DNA of 64,000 bases from Streptomyces sp. C10-9-1 (GTDB taxonomy: Bacteria; Actinomycetota; Actinomycetes; Streptomycetales; Streptomycetaceae): contig NZ_JANHKP010000003.1 in the NCBI RefSeq assembly GCF_024497955.1, forward strand, positions 372,001 through 436,000, written 5' to 3'. Below, piece by piece: positions 42,470 to 53,822 of the stretch. Numbering within the stretch: position 1 is the first letter of the stretch; the number at the start of each line of letters is the position of its first letter. The translations under genes were made by a program, and so were the position numbers. Under the pieces are notes generated by a model, which saw nothing but the letters and a program-made list of their open reading frames with translations, had not been told where the DNA came from and searched no databases.

Positions 42470-45400
42470 CTGCGTGCCTCCTCGACTGTGTCCCCCGCTT
42501 CGGTACCCGTCTCCCCCGCCTCCCGACCGCGCGGTGCGGGCGATGCCCCGGCGGCACCGGCCGGTGCCGCCTCGGGCGCACCGGTGATCTCGGTCTCGGC
42601 GTCGCGCCGGCCGTCCCGCGCGCCCCGCTGGAAGCCGCCCAGGCGGCGGCGCAGCGCCTCGGCGTCCACCGCGCCCGTGCGCTCGGCCGGCCCGGAGGAC
42701 TGCGCGACGATCTTCGGGGTCCGCTTGGGCAGTCCCTTCTCCGTCACGCGGTCCCAGTCGCCGGGGGCCTCCTGGTGCGGGTCCTCGGGCGCGGTGCCGG
42801 CGTCGGTCGCCGTGGCGGGCCCGGGCCCCGGGGGCGTGGGGGCGGGGTCTGCGCCGTCCGGGGTGTCCGGGGTCGGCCCCGGGGCGGCCGTGGCCGGGAC
42901 GTCCTCCGGGTGCCGGGCGGCGCCGGGGGCCGGCCGGCCGCCGTCCGCCGGGAGACCGGGCTCCGGCGGCTGCGGGGGCAGTCGCATGGCGAAGGTCTCC
43001 TGGTCGACCCCGGCCCCGGCCACCGGGCCGTCCCCGTCGGGGGTCCGCTCGTGGGTCTCGACCTCCCCCCGGGCCCCGGCGTCGCCGATCGCCCGCTCGG
43101 CCGCCGCCACGAAGGGGTCGTCCCGGGGCGGTTCCTCGCCGAGCGGGTCGGCACCCGGCCCGTGCGCCCGCCCGGGCCGGGCCGGGTCCTCCGGGAGGGC
43201 CTGCGCCCCGGCGCCGAGCGGCACGGCCGGGGCCGCGGTGGCGTCCTCGGGGCGCTCGCTCCCGGCGGAGCCGCCGTCCTCCTCGTCCGGCCCGGTCGCG
43301 ACCTCGGCGGGCGGCGCGGGCAGGCGGCGGTGGGCGGCCGGGAGCACGTTGGAGTTGGCCTCCGCCACCGACCCCGGCAGGCTCAGGGCCTGCCCCTCTC
43401 CCGCTCCGGGCGCCGGCTGCGCGGGCGGCGCCTGCGGCAGCAGCCCCTCGGGCACGACGACCACGGCGGTGATGCCGCCCTGCTTGTGCTCCCGCAGCTG
43501 CACCCGCACACCGTGGCGGGCCGCGAGCAGCCCCGCGACGCGCAGGCCGAGCCCCTCGGCGTCCCGACCGGCCGGAGGCTGTTGCGCGGGATCCGCCAGC
43601 AGGGCGTTGACCTCCGCGATCCGCTCCGCGGTCATGCCGATGCCCGCGTCCTGGACGGAGAGCATCACCTCGCCGCCCTCCAGCAGCCAGCCCTCCATCT
43701 CGACCTGCGCCTCCGGCGGGGAGAAGGCGGTGGCGTTCTCCAGCAGCTCGGCGACCAGGTGGCTGAGGTCGTCCGCGGCGAAGCCCGCGACCTGCGCGTG
43801 CGGCGGCAGGGACCGGATGACGACCCGGTCGTAGCGCTCGATCTCGCTGACGGCGGCGCGCAGCACGTCCACCAGCGGAACCGGCCCCACATGGCCCTGC
43901 CCGTGCTCGGCGCCCGCGAGGACCAGCAGGTTCTCGCTGTGGCGGCGCATCACCGTGGCCATGTGGTCGATCGTGAAGAGGGTGGCGAGGCGCTCCGGGT
44001 CCTGCTCCCTGTCCTCCAGCTTCTCGATGACGGCGAGCTGCCGCTCCACCAGGCCGAGGCTGCGCAGGGACAGGTTGACGAAGCTGTGGTGGACGGTGTG
44101 GCGCAGCCGCTCGACCTCGGCGGTCAGCTCCTCGGTCCGCTCGCCGAGCTCCGCGCGGGCCGCCGCGAGCTCCCCGCTGAGTGCCTCCCGGGAGCCCACC
44201 AGGTCGCTGTGGTCGCTGTCCAGGCGGCCCACACGGGTCCCGAGGTCCCGCAGCCGCCCGTGCAGCGTGTTGAGCGAGCGGACGACCTGAGCGAACTCGT
44301 CGTTGCGCCCGGTGAAGCGGACGGGCTCCCCGCTCTCGGGTTCGTCGGCCAGCCGGGCCGCGCCGAGCCGGAGCACCGCGAGCGGCCGGGTGAGCGTGCG
44401 CGAGACCGCGGCGAGCACACCCACGGCCGCCAGGAGCAGGCCGGCGGCCAGGGCGACACGCAGCTCCAGCGCCGTGACGTCGTCGTCGCGCAGCTGCTCG
44501 AAGGCCGCGATGCGGTCGCTGGCCAGCGTCGTCTCGGCGCCCCGCATCTGCTCGATGCGGGCCGTGAGGGCGGCCTGCAGTGCGGCCGCGTCGGTCGCGC
44601 GCTCCTTGGCGGAGAGCGTGGGCTGGTCGGTCAGGCGGGCGAGGTACCCCTCGGCGCTCTTGACCTCGGCCCCGGACACGGTGGCGGCCACCTTGTCGCG
44701 GACCCGCGGCGCCGCGGCCTGGTCGAAGTCGGCGAGCGCGGCGAGTTCGCGCACCCGCGCCTGCTGTGCGGCCGCGCTGAGCGCGTCGCGGGTGCGGGCC
44801 GCCTCCCCGGTCTCCTCGGCCTCGCTCTCGACGGGGAGGCCGGTGAAGGGGTCGAAGACGGTCTGCGCCGGGGGCTGGGGCACGGCCAGCGCGGCCACCA
44901 GCAGCCCGCGTGCGGCGGACGCCTGCTCGACGGCGCGTCCGAGGGCCGCGGGGGCGCGGGTCGCGTCCGCCGCGCGGGGCGGCGTCCGCTCGGCCAGGTC
45001 GTCGGCGAGCGCCTGGAGCCCGTCGACGACCGAGGTGTAGGCGCGGTGGGCGTCCATGGGGGTGCTCTTGCCGCCGAGCGCGGTACGGCGCAGGGAGGGC
45101 ACCGAGGCGAGGTCGCGCCGCAGGTCGGGGTGGTCGTCGCCGAGCTCCGCGCGGATCTCGTCGATCTGCCGGTCGACACGTGCGGCGAGCGGGCCGGAGA
45201 GGCTGCGGGGCGCCGCCTCCTCGCCGTCCTCCTCGTCCTGCCCGGCGCTGCCGTCCTCCTGGGGGGCCGCCGCCCGGGAGGCGAGGTAGGCCACGACCTC
45301 GTCGCGCTCGTCGGAGAGCGAGTGGGCGAGGGTGACGGCCTGCCGGTCGAGCGAGGCGAGGTCGACCAGGCGCTGGGACTCGGTCAGGTCGGCGGAGGCG

Positions 45401-45600
45401 GCGAGGATGCCGGGGGCTCCGGCACCGGCCACGACCGCGGCCACGACGGCGACCGCGACGACGAGCCTGCGGCGGACGCGGACGGGGCGTCCACGGGGGG
45501 TCGGGTCCTCCCGGGAGGGAAGACCGGTGGCATCGGCCGGGGACTCCGCGCCGTCCGACGTGGCGCTGCCGCCCTTGCCCCGAGGCCGCTTCTTCTGCAC
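42466..45600 (-). CDS. cvnA: Conservon sensor histidine kinase-like protein CvnA
   Basis: A 1044-aa membrane sensor. Basic N-terminus, first helix at about 46-68, a long extracellular helical (nitrate-sensor-like) domain to about 375, second helix at about 380-402 (VALAAGLLLAAVGVLAAVSR), HAMP-like region, a coiled dimer segment (REALSGELAAARAELGERTEELTAEVERLRH), HATPase core about 560-700 (LLENATAFSPPEAQVEM, VQDAGIGMTAERI, GLGLRVAGLLAARHG), then a disordered Pro/Ala/Glu tail of about 300 residues. The dimer helix has HSFVNLSLR in place of the usual H-box. GTG at 45598-45600 is chosen; upstream sequence lacks protein character. Confidence 0.9.
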   Translation of the reverse strand: MQKKRPRGKGGSATSDGAESPADATGLPSREDPTPRGRPVRVRRRLVVAVAVVAAVVAGAGAPGILAASADLTESQRLVDLASLDRQAVTLAHSLSDERDEVVAYLASRAAAPQEDGSAGQDEEDGEEAAPRSLSGPLAARVDRQIDEIRAELGDDHPDLRRDLASVPSLRRTALGGKSTPMDAHRAYTSVVDGLQALADDLAERTPPRAADATRAPAALGRAVEQASAARGLLVAALAVPQPPAQTVFDPFTGLPVESEAEETGEAARTRDALSAAAQQARVRELAALADFDQAAAPRVRDKVAATVSGAEVKSAEGYLARLTDQPTLSAKERATDAAALQAALTARIEQMRGAETTLASDRIAAFEQLRDDDVTALELRVALAAGLLLAAVGVLAAVSRTLTRPLAVLRLGAARLADEPESGEPVRFTGRNDEFAQVVRSLNTLHGRLRDLGTRVGRLDSDHSDLVGSREALSGELAAARAELGERTEELTAEVERLRHTVHHSFVNLSLRSLGLVERQLAVIEKLEDREQDPERLATLFTIDHMATVMRRHSENLLVLAGAEHGQGHVGPVPLVDVLRAAVSEIERYDRVVIRSLPPHAQVAGFAADDLSHLVAELLENATAFSPPEAQVEMEGWLLEGGEVMLSVQDAGIGMTAERIAEVNALLADPAQQPPAGRDAEGLGLRVAGLLAARHGVRVQLREHKQGGITAVVVVPEGLLPQAPPAQPAPGAGEGQALSLPGSVAEANSNVLPAAHRRLPAPPAEVATGPDEEDGGSAGSERPEDATAAPAVPLGAGAQALPEDPARPGRAHGPGADPLGEEPPRDDPFVAAAERAIGDAGARGEVETHERTPDGDGPVAGAGVDQETFAMRLPPQPPEPGLPADGGRPAPGAARHPEDVPATAAPGPTPDTPDGADPAPTPPGPGPATATDAGTAPEDPHQEAPGDWDRVTEKGLPKRTPKIVAQSSGPAERTGAVDAEALRRRLGGFQRGARDGRRDAETEITGAPEAAPAGAAGASPAPRGREAGETGTEAGDTVEEARR

Positions 45601-45966
45601 CGGTGCTCGCAATCCTGCTCGACTCGTCCACCCATGAAGCAGAGATGACGACCGGTTCACACGCGAGAGCCCCACCCCTGGTACGGCTACCGACCTTCGC
45701 AGCGCCTTCCGGAGGGAGGCGCGCTTCGGCCGCTCCGCCACCCGAACGAGTGAACAACATGGCGGAGTTGGGGAACAACTTCCTCGGGCGTGCCGGGGCG
45801 GGGCGGACGGCGTGCCGGGCTGGACCTCGGGCCCCGGCTTTGGCAGGATGCCCGCCCGCACCTCCGGCCCGGGCCGGTGACCGCGGGGCGCCCGGCCTGA
45901 CCAGGCGGTACGGAAGCCTCCGCGGCCCGCACGGGGGCGGGTGAAGGAGTCGTGCAGACTGGGCCC
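45601..45966. promoter_or_regulatory. Divergent promoter region, conservon and PP2C-like gene
   Basis: 366 bp between cvnA (minus) and the PP2C-like gene (plus), with no gene seen. It must hold both promoters. An AT-richer spot around 45755-45780 (GAACAACATGGCGG, GGGAACAACTTCC) is the only visible feature. Confidence 0.4.
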
Positions 45967-46755
45967 ATGCGCATCGACGCCGCCACCGCCCCCGGCACCT
46001 GCGGACACCCCAACGAGGACTGGGTGTCGGCGGCTCTTCCCGTTCAGGGCCAGGGTGGATCACTTCTCGTCCTCGACGGGGTGACGCCCCCGCGGGACGG
46101 CGGCGGTTGTGTGCACGGTGTGCCCTGGTTCACGGCCCGGCTCGGCGGGGCGCTGGTCGAGCTGTGCGGTTCACGGCCCGAGCTGACCCTGCGGGCGATC
46201 CTCGCCCGGTCCATCCGGCGCACCGCGGACGCCCATCGTCAAACCTGTGACCTTTCTCACGTCCGCACGCCTCAGGCGACGGTCGCCCTGGCCCGCTGGG
46301 GCGCCCCGGACGGCGAGCTGGAGTACCTGGTGCTCTCCGACTCGGTGCTGCTGCTCCAGTCGCCGGGGGGCTCGGTCGAGCCGGTCCTGGACGACCGGCT
46401 CGGCCGGCTTCCGCGCGAGGCGCTGCGCAGCCAGGCCTCGGCGGACGCGCTGCGCAACGCCGAGGGGGGCTTCTTCACGGCCGCGGCCGACCCGGCGGTG
46501 GCCGAGCGGGCCGTGGCGGGCAGCGTGCCCCGCGGGCAGGTCCGGGCACTGGCCGCGCTCACCGACGGGGCCGCCCGCTGGGTGCAGATGTTCGCCGAGG
46601 GCGACTGGGCGGCGTGCATGAAGCTGCTCCGCGCGGAGGGCGCGCACGGGCTGATCGACCGGGTGCGGGCACGGGAGTCCGCGGCGGCCGCGCGCTCCGG
46701 GGCGCCGCGGTGGAAGCTCCACGACGACGCCACGGCGGTGCTCGCGGAGTTCTGA
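45967..46755 (+). CDS. PP2C-like serine/threonine phosphatase
   Basis: A 262-aa protein with the PP2C metal-site order: PNEDWV (about residues 17-22), LLVLDGVTPPRDGGG (Asp-Gly, about 35-49), ALTDGAARW (Asp-Gly, about 199-207) and DDATAVL near the C-terminus. It lacks some canonical spacing, so catalytic activity is likely but not certain. ATG at 45967. The gene is divergent from the conservon, and no partner kinase is in the window. Confidence 0.78.
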   Translation: MRIDAATAPGTCGHPNEDWVSAALPVQGQGGSLLVLDGVTPPRDGGGCVHGVPWFTARLGGALVELCGSRPELTLRAILARSIRRTADAHRQTCDLSHVRTPQATVALARWGAPDGELEYLVLSDSVLLLQSPGGSVEPVLDDRLGRLPREALRSQASADALRNAEGGFFTAAADPAVAERAVAGSVPRGQVRALAALTDGAARWVQMFAEGDWAACMKLLRAEGAHGLIDRVRARESAAAARSGAPRWKLHDDATAVLAEF

Positions 46756-46774
46756 GCCGCCGCGCACGGGTGCC

Positions 46775-47269
46775 TCAGTCCTCGGCTCCGGCGTTCAGCT
46801 GGTGCAGCAGCCGCGCCAGTTCGGCCACCTCGCCGCGGTCCCAGCCGGCGAGCTTGCTGCGGTACCGCTCCCGCCGGGCGTCGCGCACGTGCCGGAAGCG
46901 GACCACGCCCTCGCGGGTGAGCCGTACCAGCGAGGCGCGGCCGTCGGCGGGGTCCGGGGTCCGGGCCACCAGGCCCAGGTCCTCCAGGGCCCGCAGCTGC
47001 CGGCTCATCGTCGCCTTGCCGACGCCGAAGTACCCGGCGAGTTCGGTGGCGCGCTGCTCGCCGGCCTCCTCCAGGCGGACGAGCAGACCGTAGGCGGCGG
47101 GCTCCAGTTCGGGGTGCACCTGCCGGGCCATCTCGCCCGACGACGCCCGCGCGCGGCGCAGGAAGACCGTCAGCTCCCTTTCGAGAGCGAGGAACTCGCG
47201 ATCCACACCACTTCTCCCGTCCGGTCCGGCGGTGTCCGCCGGACCGCCCTCGCGCATGTCAGCACCCAT
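46775..47269 (-). CDS. MarR family regulator
   Basis: A 164-aa winged-helix regulator: LERELTVFLRRARASSGEMARQVHPELEPAAYGLLVRLEEAG (about 29-70), recognition helix region FGVGKATMSRQLRALEDLGLVARTPDPADGRASLVRLT (about 82-118) with the MarR wing motif DPADGRA. It controls an unidentified target. The start is probably the ATG at 47267, with MREGG four codons later as an alternative. It converges on the PP2C-like gene. Confidence 0.9.
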   Translation of the reverse strand: MGADMREGGPADTAGPDGRSGVDREFLALERELTVFLRRARASSGEMARQVHPELEPAAYGLLVRLEEAGEQRATELAGYFGVGKATMSRQLRALEDLGLVARTPDPADGRASLVRLTREGVVRFRHVRDARRERYRSKLAGWDRGEVAELARLLHQLNAGAED

Positions 47270-47450
47270 TGCACGCTTCCTGGTCCCGAAAGTCTCCAGC
47301 GGCGGCCGGCATGTCCGCAGCTCGGCCAGTATTTCGCAGGTCCGGGCCGGGAGCGGGGCGGACGCCCGGCCCGCCCCCGGTGGAACGGGCGTGCGCGGTC
47401 GCCCGCGGGCGCGGGGCGCCGCCGGGGCGCGCCCGCCTCGGAGCGGTCCG

Positions 47451-48248
47451 TCAGGACCAGTGCGGCGGGCGGAGGAGGCCGTCCGGCAGCCGGGTGGCGG
47501 CGTCTCCCCGGGCCGCGTTCAGCTGGGGCTGGGTCAGGAACAGCGCCCCCGTCAGATCGGCACCGGCCAGCGCGGCGTCCCTCAGGTCGGCGCCGAGCAG
47601 GTCGGCCTGCCGGAGGTCGGCTTCCGCGAGGTCGGCGGCGATGAGGCAGGCCCCGCGCAGGCTGACACCGCGCAGGGACGCCCTCCGCAGCCGGGCCCCC
47701 ACGAGATCGGCGCCGCGGCGGTCCCGCCGGCGGCCGCGGACCGCCGCGCGCGCCAGCTCGCTCGCCCGCCCGAGGAGCGGGCCCACCTCCCGGCGCCGGG
47801 CGTCCACGTCCACCTCCGCCAGCACCGCTGGCGCCAGGCGGGTCAGTGCCTCGATGCCGGCGCGGTGCTCCGCCAGCACCGGCCGCAGGGCGGCGGCCGC
47901 GGGCATGCCCTCGGCCTCCTGAAGGTGGCGCAGGAGTTCGTGCAGCTGCCGCACCACCGGGAAGACGGCGAACATCTCGGAGGCCGTCCCCGGGGCCTCG
48001 CGCCAGTCGGTCCCGCCGAAGACGACCTGCGAGACGTGCTGGCCCGCCCCGAAGCAGTCGTAGACGGTGCAGCCGCGGTAGCCGCTCTCGCGCAGCCGGG
48101 CGTGGATGCCGCAGGAGAAGTCGGCCCGCAGGTTGCCGCACGGGGTGCCCGCGGCCTTGTCGGCGGCGAAGTCGGCGGAGGCGGAGAACGGCAGGGCCGC
48201 GCAGCACAGCCCGAAGCACTGCGAGCAGTCGGCCTTCAGGGAGGTCAT
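47451..48248 (-). CDS. Cys-rich N-terminus plus pentapeptide-repeat protein
   Basis: A 265-aa protein in two parts. Residues 1-75 are cysteine-rich (ADCSQCFGLCCAALPF, GTPCGNLRADFSCGIH, GCTVYDCFGAG), like YkgJ-type zinc/iron clusters. Residues about 175-245 are A(D/N)Lxx pentapeptide repeats (LVGARLRRASLRGVSLRGA, DLRQADLLGADLRDAALAGADL) forming a right-handed beta helix. A helical linker joins them. The combination is a known Streptomyces family without assigned function. ATG at 48246-48248. Confidence 0.85.
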   Translation of the reverse strand: MTSLKADCSQCFGLCCAALPFSASADFAADKAAGTPCGNLRADFSCGIHARLRESGYRGCTVYDCFGAGQHVSQVVFGGTDWREAPGTASEMFAVFPVVRQLHELLRHLQEAEGMPAAAALRPVLAEHRAGIEALTRLAPAVLAEVDVDARRREVGPLLGRASELARAAVRGRRRDRRGADLVGARLRRASLRGVSLRGACLIAADLAEADLRQADLLGADLRDAALAGADLTGALFLTQPQLNAARGDAATRLPDGLLRPPHWS

Positions 48249-48330
48249 CCCGCCATTCTGCCCCTGCCGGCGGTGCCCGTGCCCGGCGCCTTCGCCGCCG
48301 GGCACGGGCGGGCCGCCGCACCGCCCCGCG

Positions 48331-50760
<2,430 letters not shown>

Positions 50761-50780
50761 GATCTCCCCTTAGGCAGGCA

Positions 50781-50803
50781 AGTTGAGCTGTACCGACTCA
50801 ATG
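50781..50803. promoter_or_regulatory. lon: HAIR-type HspR operator upstream of lon
   Basis: TTGAGC-TGTACCG-ACTCAA (half-sites TTGAG at 50783-50787 and CTCAA at 50797-50801) matches the HspR consensus CTTGAGT-N7-ACTCAAG with the exact 9-base spacing between TTGAG and CTCAA. It lies about 20-40 bp before the lon start codon. The remaining upstream region to 51116 has no gene. Confidence 0.85.
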
Positions 50804-51116
50804 CATGTGAGCCCAGGGATGTTCCCCACCTCCCGTTCGCTCTCAGCGATCGGGTGACCCACCCGTCCTGCGCGGGCCGGCCCTGCTCCTGCGGACGCAC
50901 TCACCGCGCACCGCCGCCTCGCCGCCGCGTTCCGGGGTGCCCGGCATCCCTTCCGGAGCCCACACCCCCCTCCCGAGCGGGGACAGCCGCTTCAGGCCGT
51001 CCCGGCGGCGGCCCACCGGAAGAACCCGCGCGCCCCGCCCCTCCGCCCGGGGCCGGCGGCTGCTGTCGGTGGCACCTGTCACGATGCCCGGACATCGCCA
51101 TGATCAGGAGGGACAC

Positions 51117-51542
51117 ATGGGCACCTGGGACGTCGGCCCCTTCGGCAACGACACCGCGGCAGACTGGTGCGGAGACCTCGACGACGCCTCCCCGGACGCG
51201 CGCCGGGGGATGGTTCGAGACACACTCGCCCGAGCAGCCGACGCCGCCGACCGCCTCGACGCGGAGACCGCCGATGAGGCCGTCGCCGCAGCCGCGCCGG
51301 TCGCCGCGCGACGCCCTGGCGGCGAGCCCGCCCACCCCCACTACGGACCGGACGAGCCCCTCCCCGATCTCACCGATCCACGCGCCCTCGCCCTCCGGGC
51401 CCTCGACCGCGTCATGACCGAGCCGTCCGAACTCCTGGAACTCTGGGCCGAACCGGACGGCGGCCCCTGGCAGGCAACCACCAACCGGCTCCGCAGCACA
51501 CTCACTCCCCAGCCGCCGGGAGAACGACTCCACCCGAGCTGA
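51117..51542 (+). CDS. DUF4259 protein
   Basis: A 141-aa protein starting MGTWDVGPFGNDTAADWCGDLDDAS, the DUF4259 hallmark. It continues with an acidic helical body (VRDTLARAADAADRLDAETADEAVAAAAPVAARR, DPRALALRALDRVM, LLELWAE). Acidic, no signal peptide; the function is unknown. ATG at 51117 with AGGAGG nearby. Confidence 0.85.
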   Translation: MGTWDVGPFGNDTAADWCGDLDDASPDARRGMVRDTLARAADAADRLDAETADEAVAAAAPVAARRPGGEPAHPHYGPDEPLPDLTDPRALALRALDRVMTEPSELLELWAEPDGGPWQATTNRLRSTLTPQPPGERLHPS

Positions 51543-51588
51543 CCCCCCGCGGCCGTTCACCTGCCGGCTCCCCACCTGGAAGGTCCAC

Positions 51589-51993
51589 ATGAGCTGGGAC
51601 GTCCTTCTCCTCCGCCTGCCCGACGGCATCGCCTCAGTGCAGGACATACCCGACGACTACACCCCGCCCCCACTCGGCCGACGGCACGAGGTCCTCGCGG
51701 CCGTGAGCCAGGCCGCCCCAGAAACCGACCTCTCGGACCCCACCTGGGGCGCACTCCCCGGACCCACCTGGTCCGTCGAACTCGACATCGGCGAGGAGGA
51801 CCCCGTGGCCTCGGTCATGCTCCACATCCGCGGTTCCGGCGACGACGTGCTCACCCCCGTCTTCCGCCTCGCGGGCGCCCTCGGTTGCAGGGTGCTGGAC
51901 TGCACCGCAGGAGACCTGATCACTCCACAGGAACTCTCGGGCTGGCACGCCTTCCAGGCGTTCCGCGACCGCGTGATCGGCCCTTCCCGCTGA
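51589..51993 (+). CDS. Small protein of unknown function
   Basis: A 134-aa acidic protein: MSWDVLLLRLPDGIASVQDIPDDYTPPPLG, then WSVELDIGEEDPVASVMLHIRGSGDDVLTPVFRLAGALGCRVLDC. It looks like the small alpha-beta immunity/SUKH-like or DUF-type family recalled in Streptomyces, but I cannot name it with confidence. It follows the DUF4259 gene by 46 bp on the same strand. Confidence 0.65.
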   Translation: MSWDVLLLRLPDGIASVQDIPDDYTPPPLGRRHEVLAAVSQAAPETDLSDPTWGALPGPTWSVELDIGEEDPVASVMLHIRGSGDDVLTPVFRLAGALGCRVLDCTAGDLITPQELSGWHAFQAFRDRVIGPSR

Positions 51994-52245
51994 GGCGCGG
52001 AGCCGCGACCGCGACCCGAGGGCGCAGAGCCGACCCGCACGGGTTCGGGCCGGCCAGGCCCGCTCGCCCCTCGTCCCGCGCCTCGGCGTCCGGTCACGAC
52101 GCAGCGGCCGGCGCGGCCGGGCACCCGCCTCTCCCCCGGGCCGGGCCGAGCACCCGCAGGTGCCGCGGAGCCGGGGCGCCGATGCAGCGCGCCGGGGGGC
52201 TGTGATGAACTGACGTTCCATCATCACCGCACACGAGGGGGAGAC

Positions 52246-52626
52246 TTGAGCGACGACATACCGGACGGTCAGGCGCCGGGCACCGCGGCGAGCACCGTCC
52301 AGGACCCCCGGGAGGCGCGCCGCGTCGGCAGACGGGCGCTGCTGTGGTCGGCCGTGGCCGTGGTGGCCTGGGCGTGGTTCGCCTACCTGATGGTCACCGA
52401 CTACGCCTCGGCGTCCGGTGGGAGCATGTGCCGGGGGCCGCTGATCGACCCCGCGTACACCGAGTACGAGCGGTGCCGGGACTCCCTTCGCCAGTGGCCC
52501 GCGCTGCTGGGCGTCCTCGCCCTGGCGGTCATCACCAGCACGGTCGCGGCGGCCACCCTGGTGTACTCGAGAGTCCTCTACCGCCTGGCGCGCCGCGACG
52601 GGCACGTCATGTGGCCGCGGGACTGA
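52246..52626 (+). CDS. Two-helix membrane protein
   Basis: A 126-aa protein with helices at about 30-50 (ALLWSAVAVVAWAWFAYLMV) and about 84-107 (LLGVLALAVITSTVAAATLVYS) and a cysteine-containing outer loop between (CRGPLIDPAYTEYERC). The start is a TTG at 52246 with GGGGGAG upstream. The 3' end overlaps the convergent GlxA-type gene by 20 bp. Function unknown. The gap 51994-52245 before it contains no gene. Confidence 0.7.
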   Translation: MSDDIPDGQAPGTAASTVQDPREARRVGRRALLWSAVAVVAWAWFAYLMVTDYASASGGSMCRGPLIDPAYTEYERCRDSLRQWPALLGVLALAVITSTVAAATLVYSRVLYRLARRDGHVMWPRD

Positions 52627-53770
52627 CGAGACCGGCGCGCGGGCCCTCCGGCGAACCGGCGGGCCCGCACCCGTACGCGCCCTCGCGCCCCTCGGCGGCG
52701 GGCTGCGGGCCGAAGCGGCGGCGGTAGTCGCTCGGGGAGAGTCCGGTCTCCCGGCGCATCAGCGCCCGCAGGCGGGCCGCACTGCCGAAGCCGCTGCGCC
52801 GGGCCACCGTCTCGACGCCGGTCTCCCCCCGTTCGATCAGCCGGCAGGCGAGGGCCAGCCGCTCCGCGGTCAGCCAGGCCAGCGGGGTGGTCCCGAGCTG
52901 GGCGCGGAACCGGCGGTGCAGGGTGGCGGGGCTGACCTTCGCCCGGGCGGCGAGGTCGGAGACGGTCATCGGTGCGTCCAGCCGGGCCTGCGCCCACGCC
53001 AGCACGGGGGCGAGGGACTCGTCCGGGGCGTCGGGGACGGGCCGCTCGACGAACTGCCGCTGCCCGCCGTCGCGGTGGGCGGCGAAGACGAGCCGGCGGC
53101 TGACCGCGCCCGCGACCTCGCTGCCGTGGTCGCGGCGCACGATGTAGAGCCCCAGGTCCAGCGCGGCCGCGCTGCCCGCCGCCGTCAGGATGTCGCCGTC
53201 GTCGACGAAGAGCACGTCGGCTTCGAGCCGCACGGCGGGGAAGCGGGTGCGGAACTCCTCCGCCCACTGCCAGTGGGCGGTGGCCCGGCGCCCGTCCAGC
53301 ACCCCCGCCTCGGCCAGGGTGAACGCCCCGCTGCACAGGCCGACCAGGCGCGCTCCGCGGCGGTGCGCGCGCCGCACGGCGTCCAGCACCTCGGGGCGGC
53401 GGGGCACGGCGACGTCGGGCCGGTTGGGGACCACGAGGGTGTCCGCCGTCTCCGCTGCCTCCAGACCGGCGACCCCCGTGAGGGTGAAGAATCCGTCCCG
53501 CATGAGCGTCCGGGGCTCGGCGGCGCAGAGGCGGAAGTCGTACAGCTCGCGTCCGAGTTCCGGGCGGCGCAGCCCGAAGACCTCGGTGGTGCAGCCCAGC
53601 TCGAAGGGGTTGGAGTTCTCGTCCACGAGGACCACGACACGGTGCAGGCCGGACGGCCGCGCACCCGGCCCGTCGGCACGGGCCGCGGCGGGGGCCGCCG
53701 AGGAGACACGGGCCCGGTCGGCGAGCGCCGGAGGGGCGGTGGCGGGAGAGTGAGAGGATCCGGGCGACAT
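52607..53770 (-). CDS. GlxA-type AraC family regulator (DJ-1/PfpI domain)
   Basis: A 387-aa regulator. The N-terminal DJ-1/PfpI-like domain (about 42-215) has VVVLVDENSNPFELG, LVVPNRPD and the nucleophile-elbow Cys in LCSGAFTLAE. The C-terminal AraC DNA-binding domain (about 260-350) reads MTVSDLAARAKVSPATLHRRF, RLIERGETGVETVARRSGFGSAARLRALMRRE. This is the GlxA layout; ligand and targets are unknown. It is divergent from a cupin gene. Confidence 0.92.
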   Translation of the reverse strand: MSPGSSHSPATAPPALADRARVSSAAPAAARADGPGARPSGLHRVVVLVDENSNPFELGCTTEVFGLRRPELGRELYDFRLCAAEPRTLMRDGFFTLTGVAGLEAAETADTLVVPNRPDVAVPRRPEVLDAVRRAHRRGARLVGLCSGAFTLAEAGVLDGRRATAHWQWAEEFRTRFPAVRLEADVLFVDDGDILTAAGSAAALDLGLYIVRRDHGSEVAGAVSRRLVFAAHRDGGQRQFVERPVPDAPDESLAPVLAWAQARLDAPMTVSDLAARAKVSPATLHRRFRAQLGTTPLAWLTAERLALACRLIERGETGVETVARRSGFGSAARLRALMRRETGLSPSDYRRRFGPQPAAEGREGAYGCGPAGSPEGPRAGLVSPAAT

Positions 53771-53822
53771 ATGCCATTCCTAGCACTCGTTCTCCCCCCG
53801 GCGGGCCGGGAACGATGGGCCC

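Noticed and set aside
39518..43834. A 1438-codon open frame on the plus strand over the StyA-like gene and conservon
   Set aside because: It spans several real genes on the other strand and has low-complexity composition.
45687..46013. Short minus-strand frame in the cvnA/PP2C divergent gap
   Set aside because: Composition is shadow-like and it overlaps the start of the PP2C-like gene.
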